A DNA stretch of 64,000 nucleotides, taken from assembly GCF_000177215.2 (NCBI RefSeq), contig NZ_CM001368.1, positions 62,001 to 126,000 on the forward strand. Reading direction: 5' to 3'. Position 1 is the first letter of the stretch. The number at the start of each line of letters is the position of its first letter. The translations under genes and the position numbers were made by a program. Origin of the DNA: Solidesulfovibrio carbinoliphilus subsp. oakridgensis (GTDB lineage: Bacteria > Desulfobacterota > Desulfovibrionia > Desulfovibrionales > Desulfovibrionaceae). Below, piece after piece: positions 44,563-52,068 of this stretch. Below the pieces are notes generated by a model, which made no database searches, was not told where the DNA came from, and saw only the letters and a program-made list of their open reading frames with translations.

Positions 44563-45228
44563 GTGGCCAATCTATCTGTCGCCATGAATATGATCAGTCT
44601 CATCATCGTCGATGATCATGAAATCGTTCGGGAAGGCACGCGGTATTTCCTGAGCGGCATTCCCACGGTCCGGGTCGTTGGCATGGCCGCCACCCCCGGC
44701 GAAGCCCTGCAACTCGTGGCCAGGTATTATCCGGACGTGGCCCTGGTGGACCTCGGCCTGCCGTCTCTGGAGATCGGCCGGGGCCTGATCGAGGACATCA
44801 AAGCCCACCATCCCCGGGTCAAGATACTGGCTTTCACCGCGCACGAGGATGCCTTGGCCATCCACAGTTCCCTGGCCGCCGGGGCGGATGGCTATCTCCT
44901 CAAAACCGCATCCACCGACGAACTGGCCACCGCCATCATGGCCGTGGCCACAGGCAAGAAGTACCTGAGTCCGGACGTGTCGGCCAATGTGGTGGACGGG
45001 TTTGTCAACCCTGACGGCGGATCGCATGGCAGCAAAGTCAATTTGTCGCGCCGGGAACGGGAAGTGCTGCGGTTTGTCATGGAAAGCAGAGGCAACAAGG
45101 AAATCGGGGAGCTGCTTTTCATCAGTCATCGGACCGTGGAAAAGCACAAGGCCAGCCTGAAAAAGAAACTTCTGTGCGATACGGATGTGGAACTGGCCAT
45201 CTACTGCATGAAAAACGATATTCTGTAA
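44563..45228 (+). CDS. NarL/FixJ-type response regulator
   Basis: A 221-residue regulator. The receiver domain has IIVDDHEIV, phospho-Asp63 in DVALVDLGLPS and the conserved Lys in GYLLKTAS. The C-terminal LuxR-type helix-turn-helix reads LSRREREVLRFVMESRGNKE with HRTVEKHKASLKKKL. GTG 44563 is preferred because AGAGGA lies nine bases upstream; ATG 44584 has no such site. No kinase gene is adjacent. It stands at the edge of the exopolysaccharide locus and may be one of its regulators. Confidence 0.88.
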   Translation: MANLSVAMNMISLIIVDDHEIVREGTRYFLSGIPTVRVVGMAATPGEALQLVARYYPDVALVDLGLPSLEIGRGLIEDIKAHHPRVKILAFTAHEDALAIHSSLAAGADGYLLKTASTDELATAIMAVATGKKYLSPDVSANVVDGFVNPDGGSHGSKVNLSRREREVLRFVMESRGNKEIGELLFISHRTVEKHKASLKKKLLCDTDVELAIYCMKNDIL

Positions 45229-45270
45229 GCCGCTCTCGCATTGAAACGGGCAGGGCTTCTCCCGGGCCTG

Positions 45271-45366
45271 CCCGTCCGTTCCCGTCCGTTCCCGCCGAGC
45301 CCGTCCGTTCCCGCCGAGCCCGTCCTTTCCCGCCGAGCCCGTCCGTTCCCGCCGAGCCCGGTCGCC
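45271..45366. repeat. 19-bp tandem repeat
   Basis: CCCGTCCGTT occurs twice (45271-45290). Then the unit CCCGCCGAGCCCGTCCGTT is repeated at 45291, 45310 and 45329, with a partial fourth copy at 45348. Copies differ at single bases. The region is intergenic. Confidence 0.85.
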
Positions 45367-45580
45367 GGGACAGGGTCCCTCGCCTCCCCCGGGAGCCTCG
45401 GTTCCCCTTGCTTCCGTTCGCTTTTCCCGCCGCCATCCACCGCCCCCGGTTCCGTGTCGGGCCAGGCGGCTTTTTCCGTTCCGGGGACGGCCGGCCGGAC
45501 CGCCGGTGACGGCCCGTGGCCGGGGCCTTGGCTGCCCGCCTGGGGCGAAACGCCGGCCAAAGCGCCTTTGCGCCGCCATT

Positions 45581-45596
45581 TGGCACGGTTGGGGCA
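45581..45596 (+). promoter_or_regulatory. predicted sigma-54 promoter of the exosortase genes
   Basis: TGGCACGGTTGGGGCA has a perfect -24 block (TGGCACG) and GC at 45594-45595, with 10 bp between GG and GC. The sigma-54 regulator PrsR is encoded downstream in the same locus. Confidence 0.7.
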
Positions 45597-45626
45597 AAGG
45601 GTCGGCGACATGGGCGATCCACCTAT

Positions 45627-45652
45627 GGCAAATGGGGGATCGCCCCCATTCC
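45627..45652. promoter_or_regulatory. palindromic motif shared by two exopolysaccharide upstream regions
   Basis: GGCAAATGGGGGATCGCCCC continuing to CATTCC. The core AATGGGGG/CCCCCATT is a perfect 8-bp stem. A sequence identical at about 21 of 26 positions occurs at 51932-51957 before prsT. It lies about 20-45 bases after the predicted sigma-54 start, so it could be an operator or an mRNA hairpin. Confidence 0.6.
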
Positions 45653-45895
45653 GCTCGGTCGCAAACCGCAGCAAAGAGTAAAATATCAAAAAATAAGAGG
45701 CCGTGTGCCGCAAGCGGGGGACGGGGCAACGACAGAAGAGGGCGGAAAGGGAAGGAAGCCTGGGCCGCGGTGGAAGCTTCAAGCGGGCGCCCTGGGCGAA
45801 AGCGCCCGGTGCGGGCGCACGCGAGGCAGGAAAGTGCCAGCCAAGCGTTGGAGCTTCCCTCCGGAACAGCAACGCAGGCAACAAAGGGGATACAC

Positions 45896-46810
45896 ATGAA
45901 GGACACGGGGCCGATGCCGCCATCACGGGAACCTTTCTTCCCGCCGACCGCTCCGGGAGCCGGGCAGGCCGCCGTACTGCCGCTGGGGGAGGCCTTGACG
46001 GCCTTCCGGCTTCCCCTCCTCCTGGGGCTCGTGGCCCTGGCCGTGGCCTACCATCAGGTCGTCGCGGCCATGGTCCATGACTGGTATGTGGACGACAATG
46101 CCTCCCACGGCTTTCTCATTCCGCTCATTGCCGGCTACCTCGTCTGGACGCGCCGGGAGGAGCTGGCCGCCGTGCCGACCGGTTCGAGTCCGGCCGGGCT
46201 CGGCGTGGCCGTGGCCGCGGCCCTCATGCTCGTGGCCGGCTGGCTGGCCACGGAATTTTTCACCATGCGCCTGTCGCTCCTCGTGGCCCTGGCCGGGTGC
46301 GTGCTCTACTGGCTGGGCCGGGAAGTCTTCTCGAAGCTGCTGACGCCCTTGCTCTTCCTGGTGTTCATGATTCCCATTCCGGCCGTGGTCTACGATGCCG
46401 CCGCCTTTCCGCTCAAGCTCTTCGTGAGCTGGTTTTCGGTCGGCGTGCTCAAGCTCATGGGCCTCATGGTGGTTCGCGAGGGCAACGTCATCCTGTTCCC
46501 CAACGTCACCCTGGAGGTGGTGGAGGCCTGCAGCGGCCTGCGTTCCCTGACCTCGCTCCTGGCCTTGGCCACGGCCTACGCCCTGGTCCTCGTGCGGTCG
46601 CCCTGGCAGCGCCTGATCCTGATCGCCGCCGCCGTCCCCATCGCCGTTTTCGCCAATGTCCTGCGGGTGGTGGTCACGGGCGTGCTGGCCCGCCACATCG
46701 GGGCCGCGGCGGCGGAGGGCTTTTTCCACGAATTCGCCGGATTGGCGACATTCGCCTTGGCGCTTGTCGCCCTGGCCGGCCTGCACCAGGTCCTGCGGAG
46801 GTTCCGGTGA
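45896..46810 (+). CDS. exosortase
   Basis: A 304-residue polytopic transpeptidase-like protein with about eight helices. The three catalytic residues of the exosortase family are visible: Cys212 in VVEACSGLRSL, Arg257 in FANVLRVVVTG and His278 in FFHEFAGLA. In Gram-negative bacteria exosortases process proteins with a PEP-CTERM sorting tail and lie in exopolysaccharide loci. The neighbours (EpsI, PrsK, PrsR, PrsT, ExeA-type ATPase, deacetylase) are those of XrtA-type systems. AGGGGA precedes the ATG. The stop overlaps the EpsI start (GTGA). Confidence 0.92.
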   Translation: MKDTGPMPPSREPFFPPTAPGAGQAAVLPLGEALTAFRLPLLLGLVALAVAYHQVVAAMVHDWYVDDNASHGFLIPLIAGYLVWTRREELAAVPTGSSPAGLGVAVAAALMLVAGWLATEFFTMRLSLLVALAGCVLYWLGREVFSKLLTPLLFLVFMIPIPAVVYDAAAFPLKLFVSWFSVGVLKLMGLMVVREGNVILFPNVTLEVVEACSGLRSLTSLLALATAYALVLVRSPWQRLILIAAAVPIAVFANVLRVVVTGVLARHIGAAAAEGFFHEFAGLATFALALVALAGLHQVLRRFR

Positions 46811-47442
46811 AGACACCCTGGTATCGGTATCTGGCAATCTATTGCCTCTTCCTGGCCACGGCCGGCTACATCGCCCTGCACCGGGAGACGGCCGAGCCCC
46901 TGGCCCGGCCCCTGGCGGACTTTCCCGCCCGGGTCGGAGCCTGGCGCACGGTCCACCAGGAGCAGTTCAGCCGGGAGCTCCTGGAGGTGCTGCGGCCAAG
47001 CGACTACCTGTCGCGGCGCTATCTGGGACCTGACGGGAAAACCGTCAACCTCTACATCGGCTACCACGACGGGGCCCAAGGGTCCGGGCCCATCCATTCC
47101 CCCAAGAACTGCCTGCCGGGCAGCGGCTGGTTCGAGGTCGTGTCGCGGCCGGTCGAATTCGACGTCGGCGGGGAACGCGTTCGCCTGACCCAGGCCATCT
47201 ACCGCCAGGGCGAGCGCCAGGAATTGTTCGTGTACTGGTTCATGGTCCGGGGGGAGGTCCTGTCCACCGAAATCGGTCTCAAGCTGGCGGAGATCGCCAA
47301 CTCGGTGCAACACGGCCAGCGGGGCGCAAGCTTCGTGCGCCTGAACCTTGGCACGCAAAACGATCCGGCCGAGGCCGCGTCCGTCGCCGAAGCCTTCATC
47401 AAGCAAGCCTATCCGGTCATCCACTTCTTTCTGGCGCCCTAA
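46807..47442 (+). CDS. epsI: EpsI family exosortase-associated protein
   Basis: A 211-residue protein with one N-terminal membrane helix (about 7-23) and a periplasmic EpsI domain. Family marks are the PSDYLSRRYLGPDGKTVNLY stretch and GPIHSPKNCLPGSGW with a conserved Cys. In many genomes this domain is fused to the exosortase C-terminus; here it is a separate gene that overlaps the exosortase by GTGA. GTG at 46807 is the start. The biochemical role is unknown. It is expected to work with the exosortase at the membrane. Confidence 0.9.
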   Translation: MKTPWYRYLAIYCLFLATAGYIALHRETAEPLARPLADFPARVGAWRTVHQEQFSRELLEVLRPSDYLSRRYLGPDGKTVNLYIGYHDGAQGSGPIHSPKNCLPGSGWFEVVSRPVEFDVGGERVRLTQAIYRQGERQELFVYWFMVRGEVLSTEIGLKLAEIANSVQHGQRGASFVRLNLGTQNDPAEAASVAEAFIKQAYPVIHFFLAP

Positions 47443-47459
47443 GCGGGGAAGGCATTGCC

Positions 47460-49493
47460 ATGCACACCATTCTCGTCGCCGCGTCCCTCACCCTTGGGCT
47501 GGCGCTTTGCATCATGATCCTGTTTCGCAGCCAGTTCGTGCCGAGCGACGGCCTGCTCCTGATCGGCCTGCTCGGGCTGTCGGCCGCCGAACTGCTCAAC
47601 GCCCAGGCGCTGGCCTCCTCGGCCGACGTCCTGGCCTTCGAACGGTGGAGCCTGGCGGCCCACGGCCTGGCTTTCTGGGCCCTGGCCGGTTTCAGCCTGG
47701 TCTATGCCAGAATCCTGCAGCCGCACTCCCTCTCGAGGTTCCAGCTCCTTCTCCTCACGGCCTGCGCGGCCCTGCCCACCCTGCCCCTCGTCCTGCCGGC
47801 GCCGAGCCTGTTTTTCGCCCCGGCCCTCCACGCCCCCTGGGTCATTCCGCTGACCCGGCTCGGGTTCTACCATCAGCTGGGCCTCCTTCTGGCCGTGCTC
47901 TTTTCCCTCTACAACCTGGAGGGGACCCTGACGAGCGCCACCCATGTCAAACGGTGGCGCATCAAGTTCTTCGTGCTCGGCCTCATGGCCATGCTGGCCT
48001 CCCAGCTCCTGGTCATCAGCGAAGTGCTCCTTTACCGCGAGCTCGACCTGACCCTCAGTCCCACCCGGCAGATCGGCTTTCTGCTCGGCGTCCTCTTGAT
48101 GGGCTATTCCCTGGCCACCCGGGGCGGGGAGGAGAAGATCGTCTTCTCGCGGCGGCTGGCCTACAAGTCCCTGGTGCTCTTCGCCGTCGGCGTCTACCTC
48201 GTCAGCATCGGGCTCCTCGGCCAGGCCATGCGCCAGTTCGACGACTTGAACAAGTCCACGGTCATCATGTCCCTGTCCCTTCTCGGCGGGGTCGGCGTGC
48301 TCACGCTCTTTTTGTCCGAGACCGTCCGCCGCAAGGTCAAGACGGACATGTGCAAGTATTTCTACAAGGACAAGTACGACTACCGGCTCCAGTGGCTGGA
48401 TTTCATCCGCCGCCTGGTCGACGTCGGCGATCTGAAGGACCTCTACCAGGCCGTGCTCCTCGGGTTTTGCGAAAACCTGGGCATGGGCCAGGCGGCCCTC
48501 TACCTGCGCGACGCCCGGACCGGGAGTTTCGAACCGATCCACCAATGGGAGATGGGCGCGGCCAACACCCCCCTGCCGCCCGACCATCCCTGGTGCCAGC
48601 CGCCGTCGTTCGCCGGCGAGGTCAGCGACCTGCGCCATGTGCCCCCGCCCCCGCCGGCCCCGGCGGCCAGTTTTCTGGTGCCCCTCATGCACGGGCCCCT
48701 TTTCGAGGGATTCATCCTCCTCGACCATCCGTTCAATTCCCGGGAAGCCTACGACGAGGAGGACTTCGAGCTCATGGAGGCCCTGGCCCACCAGGCGACC
48801 TCGGCCATCCTGCTCATGCGCCTGGCCGACGAACTGTCCGCGGCCCGGGAAATGGAGGCCATGGGCAAGGTCTCGGCCTTTGTGCTCCACGACCTCAAAA
48901 ACCTGGTCCACACCCTGTCGCTCATTGTGGAAAACGCCAAGAACTACATCCAGATGCCGGAATTTCAGCAGGACATGCTCGAGGCCCTCGACAACTCCAT
49001 GTCCAAGATGATGGCCCTTATCCATCGGCTGCGGGGGGTGCCGAGCAGCGAGGCCCTGCGCTGCGAGGACACGGACCTGCTGGAGCTGGCCCGGGAATCC
49101 TCCAAGTCCGTGCCGGACGGCGTCCTTTCGGTCCACGGCGATTCCGTGCCCGCCACCGTGGACCGGGCCGAAATGTCCAAGGTGCTGGTCAACCTGTTTC
49201 GCAACGCCATGGAGGCGAGCCAGGGGAATCGTCCCGTGGAGGTGGAGGTCGGACGCGAGGGCCAGCCCTACGTCAAGGTCAGCGATTCCGGGTGCGGCAT
49301 GGACGAGGAGTTCATCCGCAAGCGGCTTTTCGTCCCCTTTGCCACCACCAAGGACAAGGGGCACGGCATGGGGATCGGCCTCTACCAGAGCAAGCAGATC
49401 GTCGAGGCCCATGGCGGCCGGCTCATGGTGGAAAGCCAGCCCGGCCGGGGCTCGACCTTCACCGTCCTTTTGCCCGACGCCCAACCCTCATAA
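47460..49493 (+). CDS. prsK: PEP-CTERM system histidine kinase PrsK
   Basis: A 677-residue membrane kinase. About eight helices in the first 300 residues are followed by a GAF-like domain (about 320-455) and a kinase core. The phosphoacceptor is His477 in FVLHDLKNLVH, and the HATPase has NLFRNAMEA, DSGCGMD and GHGMGIGLY. The architecture and the position next to a sigma-54 regulator match PrsK, the sensor of the PrsK-PrsR pair that controls PEP-CTERM/exosortase loci. Its regulator is encoded 17 bp downstream. The stimulus is unknown. Confidence 0.9.
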   Translation: MHTILVAASLTLGLALCIMILFRSQFVPSDGLLLIGLLGLSAAELLNAQALASSADVLAFERWSLAAHGLAFWALAGFSLVYARILQPHSLSRFQLLLLTACAALPTLPLVLPAPSLFFAPALHAPWVIPLTRLGFYHQLGLLLAVLFSLYNLEGTLTSATHVKRWRIKFFVLGLMAMLASQLLVISEVLLYRELDLTLSPTRQIGFLLGVLLMGYSLATRGGEEKIVFSRRLAYKSLVLFAVGVYLVSIGLLGQAMRQFDDLNKSTVIMSLSLLGGVGVLTLFLSETVRRKVKTDMCKYFYKDKYDYRLQWLDFIRRLVDVGDLKDLYQAVLLGFCENLGMGQAALYLRDARTGSFEPIHQWEMGAANTPLPPDHPWCQPPSFAGEVSDLRHVPPPPPAPAASFLVPLMHGPLFEGFILLDHPFNSREAYDEEDFELMEALAHQATSAILLMRLADELSAAREMEAMGKVSAFVLHDLKNLVHTLSLIVENAKNYIQMPEFQQDMLEALDNSMSKMMALIHRLRGVPSSEALRCEDTDLLELARESSKSVPDGVLSVHGDSVPATVDRAEMSKVLVNLFRNAMEASQGNRPVEVEVGREGQPYVKVSDSGCGMDEEFIRKRLFVPFATTKDKGHGMGIGLYQSKQIVEAHGGRLMVESQPGRGSTFTVLLPDAQPS

Positions 49494-49510
49494 CCACCAG
49501 GGCAAGTTCC

Positions 49511-50896
49511 ATGACAGACCTCCTTATCGTCGACGACAACGGGGACATCCGCCGGCAACTCAAATGGGGCCTGTCCAAGGCTCCCTATGCCCTGCATTTC
49601 GCCACCCACGTGGAGGAGGCCTTGCAGGTCTTCCAGGCGGTCACGCCCGGGGTGGTCACCCTCGACCTCGGCCTCCCGCCCCATCCCGAGGACGCGTCCC
49701 AGGGCCTGGCCTGCCTGGAACAGATGATCGCGGCCAGGCCTTCCACCAAGGTCATCGTCATCACCGGCTTTGACGGCCAGGAGAACGCCCGGCGGGCCGT
49801 GGAACTGGGAGCCTATGATTTTTTTCGAAAACCGCTTGATCTCGGCGAGCTCAAGGTCATGATCAACAGGGCCTTCCATCTGCTTGAAATCGAACGCGTG
49901 GCCCCGGCCGAAACCCCGAAGAAGCCGGCCGCCCCCAGGCTGCGGCACGGCATTGTCGGCGACTGTCCGGCCATGCGCGACGTGTACGCCATGATCGACA
50001 AGGTGGCCGCGTCGGACGCGCCCGTGCTCGTGCACGGCGAATCCGGCACCGGCAAGGAGCTTGTGGCCATGGCCATCCACCAGGCGAGCCCCCGGCGGCA
50101 GCAGCCGCTCGTGTCCATCAACTGCGGGGCCATTCCGGAAAATCTCCTGGAATCGGAATTTTTCGGCCACGAGCGCGGGGCCTTCACCGGGGCCACCAAC
50201 ACGGTCAAGGGCAAGGTGGAATACGCGGAAAACGGCACGCTTTTCCTCGACGAAATCGGCGAGCTGCCGGTCAACCTCCAGGTGAAGCTCCTGCGCTTCC
50301 TGCAGGACATGCGGTTCCAGCGGGTCGGCGGGAGAAAGACCCTGGAAGTCAATGTCCGGGTGCTGGCCGCGACCAACGTGAACATCCAGGAGGCCATGCG
50401 CCTGGGGCAGTTCCGCGAGGACCTCTACTACCGCATCGGCGTGGTCGGCATCCACCTGCCGCCGCTTCGGGACCGGGGCGAGGACGTGGTGCTTCTGGCC
50501 AACCACTTCCTGGAGATCCACGGCAAACAGCTGCCGAAAAAGATCCAGGGCTTTTCCCCGGAGGCCATGGAGGCCATCCGCAACTACCCCTGGCCGGGCA
50601 ATGTCCGGGAGCTCGAAAACAAGGTCCGCCGCGCCATCATCCTGGTGGAGGGTTCGCGCATCACCCCGCAGTCCCTGGGACTGGCCGGGGAGGCGTCGTC
50701 TCCCGGGCCGGCCAGGGCGGAGACGACCCTGCGCGAGGCCCGCACCCAGCTCGAACGCCAGATGATGCTGCAGGCCCTGCGGCGCTTTGAAGGCAACATC
50801 GTCAAGGCCTCCGAAGCCCTGGGCGTCAGCCGCCCGACCTTCTACGACTTGCTCCGCAAGCACGAGATCGACCCCAAGGCCCTGAGTGCCGGGTAG
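49511..50896 (+). CDS. prsR: PEP-CTERM sigma-54 response regulator PrsR
   Basis: A 461-residue NtrC-type regulator. The receiver domain has phospho-Asp52 in VVTLDLGLPPHP and KP in FFRKPLD. The AAA+ domain has Walker A GESGTGKE at residue 176 and an intact GAFTGA loop (223-228). A Fis-type helix-turn-helix ends the protein (VSRPTFYDLLRKHEID). It should activate sigma-54 promoters of the locus, and predicted ones lie at 45581 and 56294. A methyltransferase gene converges on it. Confidence 0.93.
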   Translation: MTDLLIVDDNGDIRRQLKWGLSKAPYALHFATHVEEALQVFQAVTPGVVTLDLGLPPHPEDASQGLACLEQMIAARPSTKVIVITGFDGQENARRAVELGAYDFFRKPLDLGELKVMINRAFHLLEIERVAPAETPKKPAAPRLRHGIVGDCPAMRDVYAMIDKVAASDAPVLVHGESGTGKELVAMAIHQASPRRQQPLVSINCGAIPENLLESEFFGHERGAFTGATNTVKGKVEYAENGTLFLDEIGELPVNLQVKLLRFLQDMRFQRVGGRKTLEVNVRVLAATNVNIQEAMRLGQFREDLYYRIGVVGIHLPPLRDRGEDVVLLANHFLEIHGKQLPKKIQGFSPEAMEAIRNYPWPGNVRELENKVRRAIILVEGSRITPQSLGLAGEASSPGPARAETTLREARTQLERQMMLQALRRFEGNIVKASEALGVSRPTFYDLLRKHEIDPKALSAG

Positions 50897-50953
50897 GGCG
50901 GCCGCCCTGTGTGGGGGCCTTCGTGGAGCGGGACTCCCCCTTCCTTTCTGTCG

Positions 50954-51757
50954 CTATTTTCGTGCCCGGTAGTAGAGCCAGGGCGTTTCGGCGCAGTCCG
51001 TGACGGGACGGCCCTGTCCGTCGATGGCCGGCCCGAGGTCGCGGAATCCCGCTTCGAGCAGTTGCCGCCGCTGCCGGTCGGGGTGGATGTAGTAGGTCAG
51101 CAGCGAGTAGTCGTGGCCGGGATCGTTGACAATGGCGTACTCCCCGGTCCGTTCTTCCCGGGGGTTGTTTCGCAGGCGGTTGGCGAGCTTGCGGACTTCG
51201 GGATTGGAGGGTCGCGGCGAAGCCAGGATCCGTATCAGGCTGTCCCGGGCGGACCGCAGTTTTTCTCCGATGGGCCTGGCTTTTTCCGCTCGCGCCCGGG
51301 CCTCGTAGGGGGTCCGGCTGTGGCTCGAGAAGACGAAGGAGCCGCCCGGTTCGAGCACCCGGTGGATTTCCTTGAGGATGCGCAGCCTGTCGGCGTGATT
51401 GACCGTGTCGATGCCGTTGAAGGAAAAGAGCACGAACCGAAACCGGCCGGTTTCGAAACAGGCCATGTCCCTGGCGTCGCCCAGCCGGATGTCGATGTCC
51501 GGATACTTGGCCCGGCAAAAGTCCACCATGCCCTGGGAGTAATCGACCCCCACGTAGTCGCGGCTTATCGCGGTGAGCTCCGGCACCGTCCTGCCCGCGC
51601 CGATGCCGAGGTCGAGGAGGGGCTTGTCGCGGATCTCGGGCACAAGGGGTTCAAGGACCGCCCGCTCCTGCGGCGTCAGGCCGGACAGCCTGGTGTAGTA
51701 CCGGATGACGATGGCATCGTTGTACGCCTTGGCGTTGGCCGGATCGTAGTTGCTCAT
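50954..51757 (-). CDS. class I SAM-dependent methyltransferase
   Basis: A 267-residue methyltransferase. The SAM-binding motif I is LLDLGIGAGRTVPEL, with YVGVDYSQGMVDF and a post-motif FVLFSFNGIDTV. It is the only minus-strand gene in the exopolysaccharide locus. It lies between prsR and prsT, so it may be an insertion into the locus or may modify a sugar or lipid precursor. The substrate cannot be predicted. The ATG at 51757 follows GGGAGG. The 311-bp gap upstream is shared with prsT. Confidence 0.85.
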   Translation of the reverse strand: MSNYDPANAKAYNDAIVIRYYTRLSGLTPQERAVLEPLVPEIRDKPLLDLGIGAGRTVPELTAISRDYVGVDYSQGMVDFCRAKYPDIDIRLGDARDMACFETGRFRFVLFSFNGIDTVNHADRLRILKEIHRVLEPGGSFVFSSHSRTPYEARARAEKARPIGEKLRSARDSLIRILASPRPSNPEVRKLANRLRNNPREERTGEYAIVNDPGHDYSLLTYYIHPDRQRRQLLEAGFRDLGPAIDGQGRPVTDCAETPWLYYRARK

Positions 51758-52068
51758 GGGGCCTCCCGGGACGGGACATGCCGGGCGCCGGTGGACGGCC
51801 GCGGTTCTGATCCCGGACGATCCTACGCCAAAAAACGGGCCTGCGGCAACCGGGAAGCGCATTTTTCCGCCAAAAGATCACGGACGCCTTCAGGGCCGGA
51901 CCGGCGTCCCGACAGGTAGGGAACCCCCCAAGGGAAATGGGGCGTTCCCCCCATTCCTTCCCGTCTGCGAGCCCCTTAAACGAGGACCATGGCGTATTTC
52001 TCGGACGACAGACGCCGCAACCGCAACAATCGATCGGACACGCCCACGGTCCGCAAGGGGAGGGGAAG
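51758..52068. other. 311-bp divergent region between methyltransferase and prsT
   Basis: No gene is visible. It contains the 26-bp palindromic motif at 51932-51957 and the GGGGAGGGGAAG ribosome binding site of prsT. A very weak sigma-54-like site (GG at 51845-51846, GC at 51857-51858) is present. No convincing sigma-70 promoter was found on either strand. Confidence 0.5.
51932..51957. promoter_or_regulatory. second copy of the palindromic exopolysaccharide motif
   Basis: GGGAAATGGGGCGTTCCCCC continuing to CATTCC. It matches 45627-45652 at about 21 of 26 positions and keeps AATGGGG...CCCCATT. It lies 112 bp before the prsT ATG. Confidence 0.6.

Larger units (their letters stand above)
45229..45895. 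other. 667-bp regulatory region before the exosortase gene
   Basis: No gene is visible. In order it holds a hairpin after the NarL-type gene (ACGGGCAGG at 45246-45254 with CCTGCCCGT at 45267-45275), a 19-bp tandem repeat (45271-45366), a predicted sigma-54 promoter (45581), a 26-bp palindromic motif shared with the prsT upstream region (45627), and an AT-rich patch AGAGTAAAATATCAAAAAAT at 45674-45693. The rest is GC-rich without recognised features. The leader from the sigma-54 start to the exosortase ATG would be nearly 290 nt. Confidence 0.6.

Noticed and set aside
46834-46850. TGGCAATCTATTGCC as a sigma-54 promoter
   Set aside because: The GG-GC spacing is one base short and it lies inside the epsI coding region.
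51844-51859. Sigma-54-like site before prsT
   Set aside because: GG and GC spacing is right, but both blocks match poorly (CGGCAAC, AAGCG). Likely chance.
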